A stretch of DNA of 64,000 bases from Variovorax beijingensis (GCF_003951285.1 NZ_RXFQ01000001.1:584879-648878); one strand, 5' to 3'; positions 44,258 through 53,513 are shown, numbered from the stretch's first letter. Made by a program: numbers and translations. Notes: a model not told the origin generated them from the letters alone.

Positions 44258-45004
44258 ATGATCACCCCGTCGCGCAAGCACGCTGCTCCCCCTTCCCGCG
44301 CGACCCCTGCCGTCGACCCTCTTGTCGCCGAGCGCGAGCGCATCGCGCTCGGCTGGCTGCATACGGCGCACTTCCTCACCAGCGCCCCGCAGCTGGAGCA
44401 TCTGCCCCCGCTCGACCTGCCCGAGATCGCCTTTGTCGGCCGTTCGAACGCGGGCAAATCGACCGCGATCAACACGCTCACGCAGCAGACGCGCCTGGCC
44501 TTCGCTTCCAAGACGCCGGGCCGCACGCAGCACATCAACCTGTTCGGCGTCGGCAAGCAGAAAGCCGACGACGCCGTGCTGGCCGACCTGCCCGGCTACG
44601 GCTATGCCGCCGTTCCCAGGGAAGCCAAGCTGCGCTGGCAGCGTGTCATGGGCAACTACCTGATGACGCGCGAGAACCTGCGCGGCGTGGTGCTGATGTG
44701 CGACCCGCGCCACGGCCTGACCGAGCTCGACGAGATCCTGCTCGACGTGATCCGTCCGCGCGTGGAGCAGGGGCTCAAGTTCCTCGTGCTCCTGACCAAG
44801 GCCGACAAGCTCACGCGCAGCGAGGGCGCCAAGGTGCTGTCCATTACGCGACTGCAGGCCGGCGGCGGCGAGGTCAAACTGTTCTCTGCCCTCAAGAAAC
44901 AGGGCGTGGGCGAAGCCGCCGAGCTGCTGTGGCGCTGGGCGCATCCGCCCGGGGAAGCACAGGCAGAAGCTGAACAACAGCCCGTGGGACCGGAAGACGC
45001 CTAG
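44258..45004 (+). CDS. engB: EngB (YihA), ribosome biogenesis GTPase
   Basis: A 248-aa TRAFAC GTPase needed for large ribosomal subunit assembly. G1 GRSNAGKS is at residues 61-68, G2 is in SKTPGRTQHIN, G3 is DLPGYGYA and G4 is LTKADKLTR. The N-terminal ~25 residues are an unstructured extension and the C-terminus has an acidic/Gln tail longer than in E. coli. The ATG at 44258 follows a good promoter match; an earlier ATG at 44231 lies in the promoter. Confidence 0.95.
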   Translation: MITPSRKHAAPPSRATPAVDPLVAERERIALGWLHTAHFLTSAPQLEHLPPLDLPEIAFVGRSNAGKSTAINTLTQQTRLAFASKTPGRTQHINLFGVGKQKADDAVLADLPGYGYAAVPREAKLRWQRVMGNYLMTRENLRGVVLMCDPRHGLTELDEILLDVIRPRVEQGLKFLVLLTKADKLTRSEGAKVLSITRLQAGGGEVKLFSALKKQGVGEAAELLWRWAHPPGEAQAEAEQQPVGPEDA

Positions 45005-45082
45005 GGAAACCCGGCTCGTTGCCGTCCCATGCGCGTGATCCACTATCAAAACAATAGCAATGGAAGTTGAAGGAGACAAGGC

Positions 45083-45994
45083 ATGATCGAGACGTTCCAG
45101 CGCAGCCTGCCCAACGGAATCACGCTGAGCTGCCGCGCAACCGGCACGCCCGGGCGACCGCTGATGGTGTTCCTTCATGGTTTTCCCGAAGCCGCGTTCA
45201 TCTGGGACGAGCTGCTCGAGCATTTCGCTCAGCCTGAACACGGCGGCTATCGCTGCATCGCGCCCAATCTGCGCGGCTTCGAGAAGTCGAGCGCACCCAC
45301 CGAGGTGGCAGCGTACAAGGCCCACCTGCTGATCCAGGACATTCAGCAACTCGTGGCCACCGAAAGCGCCGACGGCACCATGGCCGCCTTGGTCGCGCAT
45401 GACTGGGGTGGCGCTTTCGGCTGGGGCTATGCCAATGCTTTTCCGCAGCAGGTCGGCCGGCTGGTCATCATCAATTCGCCGCACCCCGGCACCTTCACAC
45501 GCGAACTGCGCCACAACCCGGCACAGCAGCAAGCCAGCGCCTACATGAACTTTCTCGCGCGGCCCGATGCCGAGGCCCTGCTCTCGGCCGACGACTTCAA
45601 GCGCATGTGGCCCTTCTTCACCCTGATGAAGGCCGGGCCCGACGGCTTCGGCTGGCTGACCGAAGACGTGAAGCAGCAATACCGCGAGGTATGGAATGCG
45701 GGCCTCACGGGCGCCTGCAATCTCTATCGCGTCACGCCGATGAAACCGCCGCTGCCGGGCCAGGCCATCGACGGCATTCCGGTGCTGCCGCGCGAGCGGC
45801 TCACCATCGACGTGCCGACCTTCGTCTTCTGGGCGCTCGACGATGCCGCACTGCTGCCGGGCCTGCTCGAAGGCCTGGAGGACTACGTGCCGAAGCTCGA
45901 GGTCAAGAAGGTGCCCAACGCAACCCACTGGATCGTGCACGAGCAGCCGCAGCTGGTCGCGCGCGAGATCGAGGCCTTCCTGCAGCGCAGCTGA
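45083..45994 (+). CDS. Alpha/beta hydrolase, epoxide hydrolase/haloacetate dehalogenase-like
   Basis: A 303-aa cytosolic alpha/beta-fold hydrolase. Oxyanion-hole motif HGFPE is at 32-36. The nucleophile is Asp107 in AHDWGG, which places it with epoxide hydrolases and haloalkane or haloacetate dehalogenases rather than Ser-esterases. The likely acid is Asp253 or Asp254 (WALDDAALLPG) and the catalytic His is H282 (NATHWIVHEQP). The substrate is unknown. A ribosome site (GAAGGAGA) precedes the ATG. It stands alone between engB and the convergent acyltransferase genes. Confidence 0.88.
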   Translation: MIETFQRSLPNGITLSCRATGTPGRPLMVFLHGFPEAAFIWDELLEHFAQPEHGGYRCIAPNLRGFEKSSAPTEVAAYKAHLLIQDIQQLVATESADGTMAALVAHDWGGAFGWGYANAFPQQVGRLVIINSPHPGTFTRELRHNPAQQQASAYMNFLARPDAEALLSADDFKRMWPFFTLMKAGPDGFGWLTEDVKQQYREVWNAGLTGACNLYRVTPMKPPLPGQAIDGIPVLPRERLTIDVPTFVFWALDDAALLPGLLEGLEDYVPKLEVKKVPNATHWIVHEQPQLVAREIEAFLQRS

Positions 45995-46013
45995 AGCCGC
46001 CGCGGCGCCGCCA

Positions 46014-46898
46014 TCAATAGATCGGCGGCGCGCCTTCGGGCCGCGTCTTGAAGCGGCGGTGCACCCAGTAGTACTGCGAAGGCATCGTGTCGATGTAGCC
46101 CTGCAGCCGCTGGTTCATGAGCGCCGTGTCGGCCTCGACATCGTCGGTCGGAAAGTTCTGCCAGGCCGGCCGCACTTCGATCTCGTAGCCGCCAGGCGTG
46201 AGCTTCGCGACCACCGGCACCACCTTCGCCTTGCCCAGCCGCGCAAAGCGCGAGAGCGAGGGTACCGTGGCCGCCTGCACGCCGTAGAACGGCACGAAGA
46301 TCGTCTGGTCGCGGCCGAAGTCCATGTCGGGCAGCAGGTACAGGAGGCCGCCCTTGCGCAGGCCTGCGAGCACCGGCTTGATGCCATCGACGCGGTTCAG
46401 CGCCGCCACGTTGCCGAAGCGCGTGCGGCCTTCGCGAATCCACTCGTCGACCATCGGATCGCGCTGGGTCGTGTAGATGGTGGCCGAGGGCCGGGCCGTG
46501 TGCATGGTCAGCGCAGTGGCCGCCGCGTCGAGGCCATAGAAATGCGGCGCGAACAGGATCATCGGCTCGTCGCCATCGGCAATCTCGCCAATCTCCCGGG
46601 CCGCGCCGACCACCTTGAGCCGGCTGGCCACCACCTTTTCAGGTGCATGCCAGAGCCAGCTGCGATCGAGCCACGACTGCGCCACGTACACGAAGGTCTC
46701 GCGCGCGATGCGGCGCCGTTCGGCTTCGGTTTTGTCGGGGAAGCACACCGCCAGGTTGGTATCGACCACGCGCCGGCGCGGCAAGGCGATGGTGTGCAGC
46801 ACGCGGCCGAGCAGCGCGCCGAAACCGCGGACCAATGGCAGAGGCAGCGGCGCAATCGCGCGCATGAAGGCGATGCCGAGCCGGGAGCCGAGACTCAT
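46014..46898 (-). CDS. LpxL/LpxM-family lipid A acyltransferase (second of a pair)
   Basis: A 294-aa membrane-associated acyltransferase of the lysophospholipid/lipid A late acyltransferase family. The catalytic HX4D motif is HFYGLD in FAPHFYGLDAAA, with substrate-binding YLLPDMDFGRD and a C-terminal YYWVHRRFKTRPEG segment typical of LpxL/LpxM. It overlaps the paired gene upstream by 4 bases. The pair probably adds the two secondary acyl chains of lipid A; which does which cannot be told from sequence. Confidence 0.88.
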   Translation of the reverse strand: MSLGSRLGIAFMRAIAPLPLPLVRGFGALLGRVLHTIALPRRRVVDTNLAVCFPDKTEAERRRIARETFVYVAQSWLDRSWLWHAPEKVVASRLKVVGAAREIGEIADGDEPMILFAPHFYGLDAAATALTMHTARPSATIYTTQRDPMVDEWIREGRTRFGNVAALNRVDGIKPVLAGLRKGGLLYLLPDMDFGRDQTIFVPFYGVQAATVPSLSRFARLGKAKVVPVVAKLTPGGYEIEVRPAWQNFPTDDVEADTALMNQRLQGYIDTMPSQYYWVHRRFKTRPEGAPPIY

Positions 46899-47791
46899 CG
46901 TGCCTGCTCCCCGGGCTGGGCCGCCACCGCGGTTTCGCCGCGCGGCTCCTTGTAGCGCGCGTAGTCCCACACGTACTGCCCCGGCAGGCTGTGGATCAGG
47001 CGCCCGATGCCGTCGTTCATGGCGGCGGCCGCGGCCTCGATGGGCGCGGCCGGATCAGTGAGCGGCGTGCCCACGATCGGCTCGAAGCGGATCACGTAGC
47101 CCGCGCCGCGCGGCAGCCTTTCGCACACGCTCAGGAAGCAGGCCGCACCGGTCTGCTGCGCGAGGCGCGGCAGCAGCGTCATGGTGTAGGCCGGCCGGCC
47201 GAGAAAGGGCGCCCACACGCCCTGCCCCAGCGGCGGCACCTGGTCGGGCAGGATGCCGGTGTAGCCGCCGCTGCGCAGCGTGCGGATGAGGCCGCGCACG
47301 CCGGTGTTGTTGGTGGGCAGCGTCTGCAGGCCGGGCCGGTCGCGCGAGCCGGCGGCGATGAGCTCGGCCATCCATTTCTTGCGCGCGGGGCGGAACAGCG
47401 CGGTGATTGGCCCGAAGGTCTCGAGAAAGCGCTCGCCGATCGCCTGGCCGCACATCTCCCAGCTGCCCAGGTGCGGCGCCACGAGGATCACGCCCTTCTT
47501 CTCCCGCATGGCCGCCTCGAAGGCCTCCACGCCTTCCCAGCGCACCACGCGCCGCAGCACGCTCTCGCCCTGCGGACGCAGCCAGAGCCAGGGCAGCTCG
47601 GCAGCCATCTGGCCGGCGGCCGCGATGGCGGGGCGGTACTGTTCGGAGGTGAAGCCCGCGCTCTCCGCATTGGCCTTGAAGCGGCGGCGGTAGTCCGGCG
47701 CGCAATACCAGACGATCCAGCCCAGCAGCGCGCCGAGCCGATGCATCACGGGCATCGGTACGCGGGCAAGCAGGCGGAACAGGGTGACCAT
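46895..47791 (-). CDS. LpxL/HtrB-family lipid A acyltransferase (first of a pair)
   Basis: A 298-aa acyltransferase with one N-terminal hydrophobic segment. The catalytic HX4E motif is HLGSWE in LVAPHLGSWEMCGQ; the GYTGILPDQVPP segment corresponds to the family's substrate region, and VWDYARYKEPRG ends the domain. The ATG at 47791 is the first start with coding character. It is divergent from metK and coupled by a 4-base overlap to the second acyltransferase. Confidence 0.88.
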   Translation of the reverse strand: MVTLFRLLARVPMPVMHRLGALLGWIVWYCAPDYRRRFKANAESAGFTSEQYRPAIAAAGQMAAELPWLWLRPQGESVLRRVVRWEGVEAFEAAMREKKGVILVAPHLGSWEMCGQAIGERFLETFGPITALFRPARKKWMAELIAAGSRDRPGLQTLPTNNTGVRGLIRTLRSGGYTGILPDQVPPLGQGVWAPFLGRPAYTMTLLPRLAQQTGAACFLSVCERLPRGAGYVIRFEPIVGTPLTDPAAPIEAAAAAMNDGIGRLIHSLPGQYVWDYARYKEPRGETAVAAQPGEQAR

Positions 47792-47856
47792 GGGCAACAG
47801 GGAGTGAAAACCAGGACGCGCGCGCACGATTTGGCGCGGCTCGAATAGAATGCAAA

Positions 47857-47977
47857 TTGTCGCCGAGTTACGGAACAACTTGCAGGGCGACAAACACAAG
47901 CGCAAAAGCGATTGTGCCCCGCCGATTCATCGGCATCTGCTAAAGCGTTCGCCAGGGCTCCGCAGAGTTGGCAACGC
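47857..47977 (+). promoter_or_regulatory. Structured leader of metK with three hairpins (unassigned)
   Basis: Upstream of metK three hairpins can form in series. The first is TTGTCGCC (47857-47864) with GGCGACAA (47886-47893), with an inner AGTT/AACT pairing. The second is GCCGA/TCGGC at 47921-47934. The third is GCGTTcGCCA (47945-47954) with TGGCAACGC (47969-47977), nine pairs with one bulge, ending 16 bases before the AAGGAG ribosome site. I cannot match it to a known SAM or SAH riboswitch class. Regulation by SAM or its products is inference from position only. Confidence 0.35.
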
Positions 47978-48007
47978 GCCAAATCACTTCAAGGAGCTTT
48001 GAACAAA

Positions 48008-49189
48008 ATGGCGAACGACTTCCTCTTCACCTCCGAATCGGTTTCCGAAGGCCACCCCGACAAGGTCGCCGACCAGATCTCGGACGCCATCCTGGACGCG
48101 ATCTTCGAGCAGGACCCGCGCAGCCGCGTGGCCGCCGAAACGCTCACCAACACCGGCCTCGTGGTGCTCGCCGGCGAAATCACGACCAACGCGCACGTCG
48201 ACTACATCCAGGTGGCGCGCGACACCATCAAGCGCATCGGCTACGACAACACCGACTACGGCATCGACTACAAGGGCTGCGCCGTGATGGTCTGCTACGA
48301 CAAGCAGTCCAACGACATCGCCCAGGGCGTGGACCACGCGAGCGACGACCACCTGAACACCGGCGCCGGCGACCAGGGCCTGATGTTCGGCTACGCCTGC
48401 GACGAGACGCCCGAGCTGATGCCCGCGCCCATCTACTACGCGCACCGCCTCGTGGAGCGCCAGGCCCAGCTGCGCAAGGACGGCCGCCTGCCGTTCCTGC
48501 GGCCCGACGCCAAGAGCCAGGTGACCATGCGCTACGTGGACGGCAAGCCCCACAGCATCGATACCGTGGTGCTCTCCACCCAGCACAGCCCCGACCAGAG
48601 CGAAACGCCCACCAAGATGAAGGCCTCGTTCAACGAAGCCATCATCGAGGAGATCATCAAGCCCGTGCTGCCGAAGGAATGGCTCAAGGACACGCGCTAC
48701 CTGATCAACCCGACCGGGCGCTTCGTCATCGGCGGTCCGCAGGGCGACTGCGGCCTCACGGGCCGCAAGATCATCGTCGACACCTACGGCGGCGCCTGCC
48801 CGCATGGCGGCGGCGCGTTCTCGGGCAAGGACCCGTCGAAGGTCGACCGCTCGGCCGCCTACGCCGCGCGCTACGTGGCCAAGAACATCGTCGCCGCCGG
48901 CCTCGCGCGCCAGTGCCAGATCCAGGTGGCCTACGCCATCGGCGTGGCCCAGCCGATGAACATCACGGTCTACACCGAAGGCACCGGCGTGATCCCCGAC
49001 GCCAAGATCGCCGAGCTCGTGCGCGAGTTCTTCGACCTGCGCCCCAAGGGCATCATCCAGATGCTCGACCTGCTGCGCCCGATCTACCAGAAGACCGCCG
49101 CCTACGGCCACTTCGGCCGCGAAGAGCCCGAGTTCACCTGGGAAGCGACGACGCAGGCGGCTGCGCTGCGCGCCGCGGCCGGCCTGTAA
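48008..49189 (+). CDS. metK: MetK, S-adenosylmethionine synthetase
   Basis: A 393-aa cytosolic enzyme that makes SAM from methionine and ATP. Landmarks are [17 protein letters not shown] (metal/ATP site), the [12 protein letters not shown] motif, and [19 protein letters not shown], the P-loop region that cleaves tripolyphosphate. The ATG at 48008 lies 11 bases after an AAGGAG ribosome site, a slightly long spacing. The gene stands alone, preceded by a potentially structured leader and followed by a strong terminator. Confidence 0.97.
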   Translation: MANDFLFTSESVSEGHPDKVADQISDAILDAIFEQDPRSRVAAETLTNTGLVVLAGEITTNAHVDYIQVARDTIKRIGYDNTDYGIDYKGCAVMVCYDKQSNDIAQGVDHASDDHLNTGAGDQGLMFGYACDETPELMPAPIYYAHRLVERQAQLRKDGRLPFLRPDAKSQVTMRYVDGKPHSIDTVVLSTQHSPDQSETPTKMKASFNEAIIEEIIKPVLPKEWLKDTRYLINPTGRFVIGGPQGDCGLTGRKIIVDTYGGACPHGGGAFSGKDPSKVDRSAAYAARYVAKNIVAAGLARQCQIQVAYAIGVAQPMNITVYTEGTGVIPDAKIAELVREFFDLRPKGIIQMLDLLRPIYQKTAAYGHFGREEPEFTWEATTQAAALRAAAGL

Positions 49190-49219
49190 TCCACCGGGGG
49201 CTTTCCGCCCCCTCCCCCA

Positions 49220-49250
49220 CGCAAATGCCGGCCTCGCGCCGGCATTTGCG
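49220..49250 (+). terminator. Terminator after metK
   Basis: CGCAAATGCCGGC (49220-49232) and its exact complement (49238-49250) form a 13-pair stem with a 5-base loop, 31 bases after the metK stop. The following CTTCTGG is only weakly T-rich, but the perfect stem makes termination likely. Confidence 0.75.
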
Positions 49251-49314
49251 CTTCTGGAATACCCCGGCCGAATTTGCTGGCGGTGCGCGGCGTTGTGTGT
49301 AAAACTTGAGCGTC

Positions 49315-49331
49315 TTGTGAAAATTTTACAA
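49315..49331 (+). promoter_or_regulatory. AT-rich palindrome before the XRE/cupin regulator gene (candidate operator)
   Basis: TTGTGAAAATTTTACAA is a 17-base palindrome with one mismatched pair. It ends on the ribosome site (AAAGG, 49330-49334) of the regulator gene. A further half-site TGTAAAA occurs at 49298-49304. Binding here by the regulator itself would block its own transcription or translation, a common autoregulation pattern for this family. This is inference from position and symmetry. Confidence 0.45.
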
Positions 49332-49340
49332 AGGCTCTTG

Positions 49341-49988
49341 GTGTCGCAATTGCCGGTTCATCCGCCTCCCGCCTCTGTTCCGGCGCCCGATGCCGGCCGG
49401 GCACAGCGCATCCATTCGGTCATCGACCTCTGGCTCGGGGAACAACTGCGCAGAAGGCGCCAGGCCCTCGGCCGCTCGCTGCAGCAGGTGGCGCAAGCCT
49501 GCGGCATTTCGGTCAGCCTGCTGAGCCAGCTCGAACGCGGGCATCGCTCCATCTCCATGCGCACGCTCGGCGCGCTGGCGCAGGAACTGCAGCTGCCCAT
49601 CGAGACCCTGGTGCGCAACACCCAGTACAGCGAGGGCGAGGCCGAAGGCGCGGTGGCACGCGCCGGCACGCACAAGCGCATCGACCTCGGCGACAAGGGC
49701 ATCCACAAGGAAAACCTCACGCCACCCGCCGCCGCGGGTGGCGTCGAGATGTACCGGGCAGTGATCGATCCGGGCGGCTCCACGGGCGACGACCTGTTCT
49801 TCACGCGCAAGGGCGAACAGGTCGGCTACGTCATCGAGGGGCAGCTCGAACTCTTCGTGCGCGAGCGCCTGCTCAAGCTGAAGGCCGGCGACAGTTTTTG
49901 CTACGACGGGGGCATGCCGCGCCGCTGGCGCAATCCCGGAACCACCCCCACCACCGTCCTTTGGGCGATCACCTGTTCACCCGCATAG
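49341..49988 (+). CDS. XRE-family regulator with C-terminal cupin domain (PuuR-like; GTG start)
   Basis: A 215-aa transcriptional regulator. The helix-turn-helix covers about residues 32-90 (LGEQLRRRR ... SLLSQLERGHRSISMRTLGALA), and a cupin_2 sensor domain about 140-212 (GKGEQVGYVIEGQLELFV ... KAGDSFCYDGGMPRRWRNPG). PuuR, which controls putrescine use in E. coli, has this layout. The GTG at 49341 was chosen because AAAGG lies 6 bases upstream; earlier TTG and GTG codons in frame overlap the palindrome. It precedes, 30 bases away, an amino-acid-type ABC transporter and a PuuB-like oxidase, which it probably controls. Confidence 0.85.
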   Translation: MSQLPVHPPPASVPAPDAGRAQRIHSVIDLWLGEQLRRRRQALGRSLQQVAQACGISVSLLSQLERGHRSISMRTLGALAQELQLPIETLVRNTQYSEGEAEGAVARAGTHKRIDLGDKGIHKENLTPPAAAGGVEMYRAVIDPGGSTGDDLFFTRKGEQVGYVIEGQLELFVRERLLKLKAGDSFCYDGGMPRRWRNPGTTPTTVLWAITCSPA

Positions 49989-50018
49989 GCCCCGATCTTT
50001 TTCGAAGAGGAACTCACC

Positions 50019-50780
50019 ATGAAAATCGCTTCTTCCCTCGCAGCCCTCGTGCTGGCCACGCTGACCCTCGCATTCGGCGGCCAGGCCTCGGCCCAGACCG
50101 TGCTCAAGGTCGGGTCCACGCCCACCGGCAACCCCTTCACCTTTCTCGACACCAAGACCAACACCATCGACGGCATCATGGCGGACATCGTCAAGGCCGT
50201 CGGCAAGACCTCGGGCTTCGAAGTGCAGATCGAGCCGATGCAGTTCTCGGCGCTGATCGGCTCGCTCACGTCCAAGCGCATCGACCTGATCTCGGCCGCG
50301 ATGTTCATCACGCCGGTGCGCCAGGAGGTTGTGGACTTCTCGCAGCCGATCTACAGCTACGGCGAAGGCATCGTGGTGCCCGTGAAGGACGCCACCGCCT
50401 ACCGCAGCTTCGCCGAGTTCAAGGGCAAGCGCATGGGCGTCCAGGTGGGCACCGCCTTCGTCGAGCCGCTGCAAAAACTCGGCATCTTCAGCGAGGTCAA
50501 GCTCTACGACACCACCGCCGACCTGATGCGCGACGCCAATGCCGGGCGCATCGACGCGGGCGTGCTCGACTCGCCGATTGCCGCCTACGCGATCTCCAAG
50601 AACGTGTTCCCGAACCTGCGCCTGGTGACGACCTACCAGCCGACCATGGTCAACAGCATCGGCATCGCCACCCGCAAGGGCGACACCGAAACCATGGCCA
50701 AGGTGAACGCGGCACTGACCAAGCTCAAGGCCGACGGCAGCATCGACGCGATCCTCAAGAAGTGGGGCCTCAACAGCTGA
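50019..50780 (+). CDS. Polar amino acid ABC transporter substrate-binding protein
   Basis: A 253-aa periplasmic binding protein, SBP family 3. The signal peptide is residues 1-25 (ASA|QT). The mature start VLKVGSTPTGNPFTFLD, the loop ISAAMFITPVRQEVVDFSQP and the hinge FKGKRMGVQVGTAF are typical of the family. AGAGGAA precedes the ATG. The ligand is not evident; the downstream oxidase suggests an amine or amino acid. Confidence 0.92.
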   Translation: MKIASSLAALVLATLTLAFGGQASAQTVLKVGSTPTGNPFTFLDTKTNTIDGIMADIVKAVGKTSGFEVQIEPMQFSALIGSLTSKRIDLISAAMFITPVRQEVVDFSQPIYSYGEGIVVPVKDATAYRSFAEFKGKRMGVQVGTAFVEPLQKLGIFSEVKLYDTTADLMRDANAGRIDAGVLDSPIAAYAISKNVFPNLRLVTTYQPTMVNSIGIATRKGDTETMAKVNAALTKLKADGSIDAILKKWGLNS

Positions 50781-50817
50781 GCGGCACTTTCTGCCTGCCC
50801 ACTGACAGACCCCGCTC

Positions 50818-51468
50818 ATGAGCACCTTCCTGCACAACGTCTGGGAGTTCCTGCCGATCCTGCTCCAGGGCGCCAAGCTCACGGTTCTGGTGACGCTGGG
50901 CTCGCTGGTGATCTCCACGCTGCTCGGCCTGGTCTGGGCCGCAATGCGGGTCTCGGGCATTCCGCTGCTCGCGAAGATCAGCGCGGGCGTGATCAACCTG
51001 CTGCGCGGCATTCCGATCATCGTGCTGCTGTTCTTCATCTACTTCGTGATGCCGGACTTCGGCATTTCGCTGACAGCGCTGCAGGCGGGCATCCTGGGCC
51101 TGGGCATCGCCTACTCGGCCTACCAGTCGGAGAACTTCCGCGCCGGCATCGAGGCCGTGGACCACGGCCAGGTGGAGGCGGCACAGGCCATGGGCATGAG
51201 CTGGCGGCTCACGATGCGGCGCGTGGTGCTGCCGCAGGCCTTCCGCATCACGCTGCCCTCCTACGGCAACATCATGATCATGATGCTCAAGGACTCGTCG
51301 CAGGCCTCGACCATCACCGTGGCCGAGCTCGCGCTGCAGGGCAAGCTGATCGCCACTTCCACCTTCCAGAACGCCACCGTGTTCTCGCTGGTGGCGCTGC
51401 TCTACCTGATCATGTGCGTGCCGCTCATCCTGCTGGTGCGCCACTTCGAGAAGCGGGGCAAGAAATGA
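50818..51468 (+). CDS. Polar amino acid ABC transporter permease
   Basis: A 216-aa HEQRo-type inner-membrane permease with about five helices. The EAA loop [32 protein letters not shown] contacts the ATPase. The N-terminal membrane segment ([18 protein letters not shown]) is typical. It is the only permease of this system, so a homodimer is likely. It overlaps the ATPase gene by 4 bases (ATGA). Confidence 0.93.
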   Translation: MSTFLHNVWEFLPILLQGAKLTVLVTLGSLVISTLLGLVWAAMRVSGIPLLAKISAGVINLLRGIPIIVLLFFIYFVMPDFGISLTALQAGILGLGIAYSAYQSENFRAGIEAVDHGQVEAAQAMGMSWRLTMRRVVLPQAFRITLPSYGNIMIMMLKDSSQASTITVAELALQGKLIATSTFQNATVFSLVALLYLIMCVPLILLVRHFEKRGKK

Positions 51469-52196
51469 TCGAGATCCGCGGGCTGCAGAAATCCTTCGGC
51501 AGCCACCACGTGCTCAAGGGCATCGACGCCTCCATCTCTCAGGGCGAAGTCGTCTGCATCGTCGGGCCTTCGGGTTCGGGCAAGTCGACCATCCTGCGCT
51601 GCATCAACGGGCTCGAGAGCTATTCGGGCGGCAGCGTCGACATCGACGGCCGCCGCGTGGACAACCGCCATGCATCGATCAAGGCGATCCGCGCCGAAGT
51701 GGCCATGGTGTTCCAGCGCTTCAACCTGTTCCCGCACCGCACGGTGCTCGAGAACGTGATCGAGGGGCCCGTCTACGTGAAGGGCGAAGACCGCGCCGCC
51801 GCCATCGTGCATGCGAAGGAACTGCTCGCGAGCGTCGGCCTGGCCGACAAGGCCGAGGCGCATCCGCCGGAACTCTCGGGCGGGCAGCAGCAGCGCGTGG
51901 CCATTGCGCGCGCGCTGGCCATGCGGCCCAAGGCCATCCTGTTCGACGAGCCCACCTCGGCCCTCGACCCCGAACTCGTCGGCGACGTGCTGCAGGTGAT
52001 GCGCAAGCTCGCCGGCACCGGCATGACGATGGTGGTGGTCACGCACGAGATGCAGTTCGCGCGCGAAGTGGCCGACCGCGTGATCTTCATCGACGGCGGC
52101 GTGATCGTCGAACAGGGCCCCGCCGCCGGCTTGCTCAACAACCCGCAGAACCCGCGCACGCAGGACTTCCTGCGCCGCGTGCTCCACCCGATCTGA
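51465..52196 (+). CDS. Polar amino acid ABC transporter ATPase
   Basis: A 243-aa ABC ATPase of the GlnQ/ArtP type. Walker A GPSGSGKS is at 34-41, the Q-loop is [13 protein letters not shown], the signature [15 protein letters not shown], Walker [16 protein letters not shown] and the switch His [12 protein letters not shown]. The Q-loop reads QRFN rather than the commoner QHFN. It completes the transporter with the two genes upstream and lies 9 bases before the oxidase gene, so the four are probably one operon. Confidence 0.94.
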   Translation: MIEIRGLQKSFGSHHVLKGIDASISQGEVVCIVGPSGSGKSTILRCINGLESYSGGSVDIDGRRVDNRHASIKAIRAEVAMVFQRFNLFPHRTVLENVIEGPVYVKGEDRAAAIVHAKELLASVGLADKAEAHPPELSGGQQQRVAIARALAMRPKAILFDEPTSALDPELVGDVLQVMRKLAGTGMTMVVVTHEMQFAREVADRVIFIDGGVIVEQGPAAGLLNNPQNPRTQDFLRRVLHPI

Positions 52197-52205
52197 AAGG
52201 CCTTC

Positions 52206-53510
52206 ATGCCGAACGCGCCGCAGGATTTCTTTCCGCTCGCCCCGTCGCTCTGGGCCGCCACCGCGGCGCCCGCACCGGCAACCGCGCCGCTGGACACCGA
52301 CACGCAGGCCGACGTGATGGTCGTTGGCGCCGGCTACTGTGGCCTCAGCACGGCGCTGCACCTGGCCGAGCGCGGCGTGCGCGTGGTGGTGCTCGAAGCG
52401 AAGGAGATCGGCTTCGGCGGCTCGGGCCGCAACGGCGGCCAGGTCATTCCGGGCCTCAAGCACGATCCGAGCGAACTGCTGCGCATGTTCGGCCCCGAAG
52501 AAGGCCAGCGCCTGGTCGACTTTGCCAAGGGCACGGCGGACGCGGTGTTCGAGCTGATCGACAAGCACGGCATGGACGTGCCCCGCACGCGCCAGGGCTG
52601 GATCCAGGGCGCCCACACGCCGGCCGCCTTGCAGCTGGCCGAGCGCCGCACGCGCGACTGGCAGGCGCAGGGCGTGGCCGCGCGCCAGCTCGGCCGCAAC
52701 GAGACTGCGCGCCTGCTGGGCACCGACAAGTACTTCGGCGGCTGGCTCGATCCACGTGGCGGCGGCGTGCAGCCGCTGAGCTACGCGCGCGAACTGGCGC
52801 GCGCGGCGCAGTCGGCCGGTGTGGCCATCCACACCGGCACGCCCGTGACGCAACTCGTCCAGGCCAACGGCAAATGGCAGGCCGCCACCGCGCGCGGCCC
52901 GCGCGTGACGGCCGAGCGCGTGGTGATGTGCACCAACGGCTACACCGACGGCCTGTGGCCCGGCCTGCGCAAGACCATCATCAACGCGAACTCGTTCCAG
53001 GTCGCGACCGAGCCGTTGCCCGAGGCAATACGCAAGACCGTGCTGCCCGAAGGCCACGTGTCTTCCGATGCGCGCAACCTCCTGCTGTACTACCGCCTGG
53101 ACCACGCCGGCCGCTTGCTGATGGGCGGACGCGGCACCTTCCGCGAACCCGACACCGGCCAGCCGGGCGACTGGTCGCACCTGGAGCACGTGGTTGCCAA
53201 GCTGTTCCCGCAGGCGGCCGGCGTGCCCATTGCCTACCGCTGGTGCGGCCATGTCGCGATCACGCGCGACTACCTGCCGCACCTGCACGAGCCCGCACCG
53301 GGCCTGCTGATCGACATCGGCTGCCAGGGCCGCGGCGTCGGCCTGCAGACGCGCATGGGCCAGGCGCTGGCGCAGTATGTCGCCACAGGGGACAAGAAGG
53401 CGCTGCCGGTGCAGCCATCGGACATGCGGCCGTTCCCGCTCTATGGCCTGCGCCGCCTCTATGTGTCGGCCGTGATCGGCTGGTACCGCATGACGGACGG
53501 CGGCGTCTGA
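52206..53510 (+). CDS. FAD-dependent oxidoreductase, PuuB-like (DAO family)
   Basis: A 434-aa flavoprotein of the D-amino acid oxidase/glycine oxidase fold. The FAD motif GAGYCG is at 41-46 and the second FAD segment GFGGSGRNGGQ at 69-79. Later LLLYYRLDHAGRLLMGGRG and YRWCGHVAITRDYLPHL resemble gamma-glutamylputrescine oxidase PuuB, as does the C-terminal FPLYGLR...YRMTD. There is no signal peptide. The role is probably oxidation of the amine or amino acid imported by the coupled ABC system. PuuA, PuuC and PuuD partners are not in the window, so the exact substrate is open. Confidence 0.85.
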   Translation: MPNAPQDFFPLAPSLWAATAAPAPATAPLDTDTQADVMVVGAGYCGLSTALHLAERGVRVVVLEAKEIGFGGSGRNGGQVIPGLKHDPSELLRMFGPEEGQRLVDFAKGTADAVFELIDKHGMDVPRTRQGWIQGAHTPAALQLAERRTRDWQAQGVAARQLGRNETARLLGTDKYFGGWLDPRGGGVQPLSYARELARAAQSAGVAIHTGTPVTQLVQANGKWQAATARGPRVTAERVVMCTNGYTDGLWPGLRKTIINANSFQVATEPLPEAIRKTVLPEGHVSSDARNLLLYYRLDHAGRLLMGGRGTFREPDTGQPGDWSHLEHVVAKLFPQAAGVPIAYRWCGHVAITRDYLPHLHEPAPGLLIDIGCQGRGVGLQTRMGQALAQYVATGDKKALPVQPSDMRPFPLYGLRRLYVSAVIGWYRMTDGGV

Positions 53511-53513
53511 GCC

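Noticed and set aside
47792..48007. A known SAM-I, SAM-II or SAH riboswitch upstream of metK
   Set aside because: Hairpins are present, but I could not recognise the conserved core of any of these classes. It is listed only as an unassigned leader.
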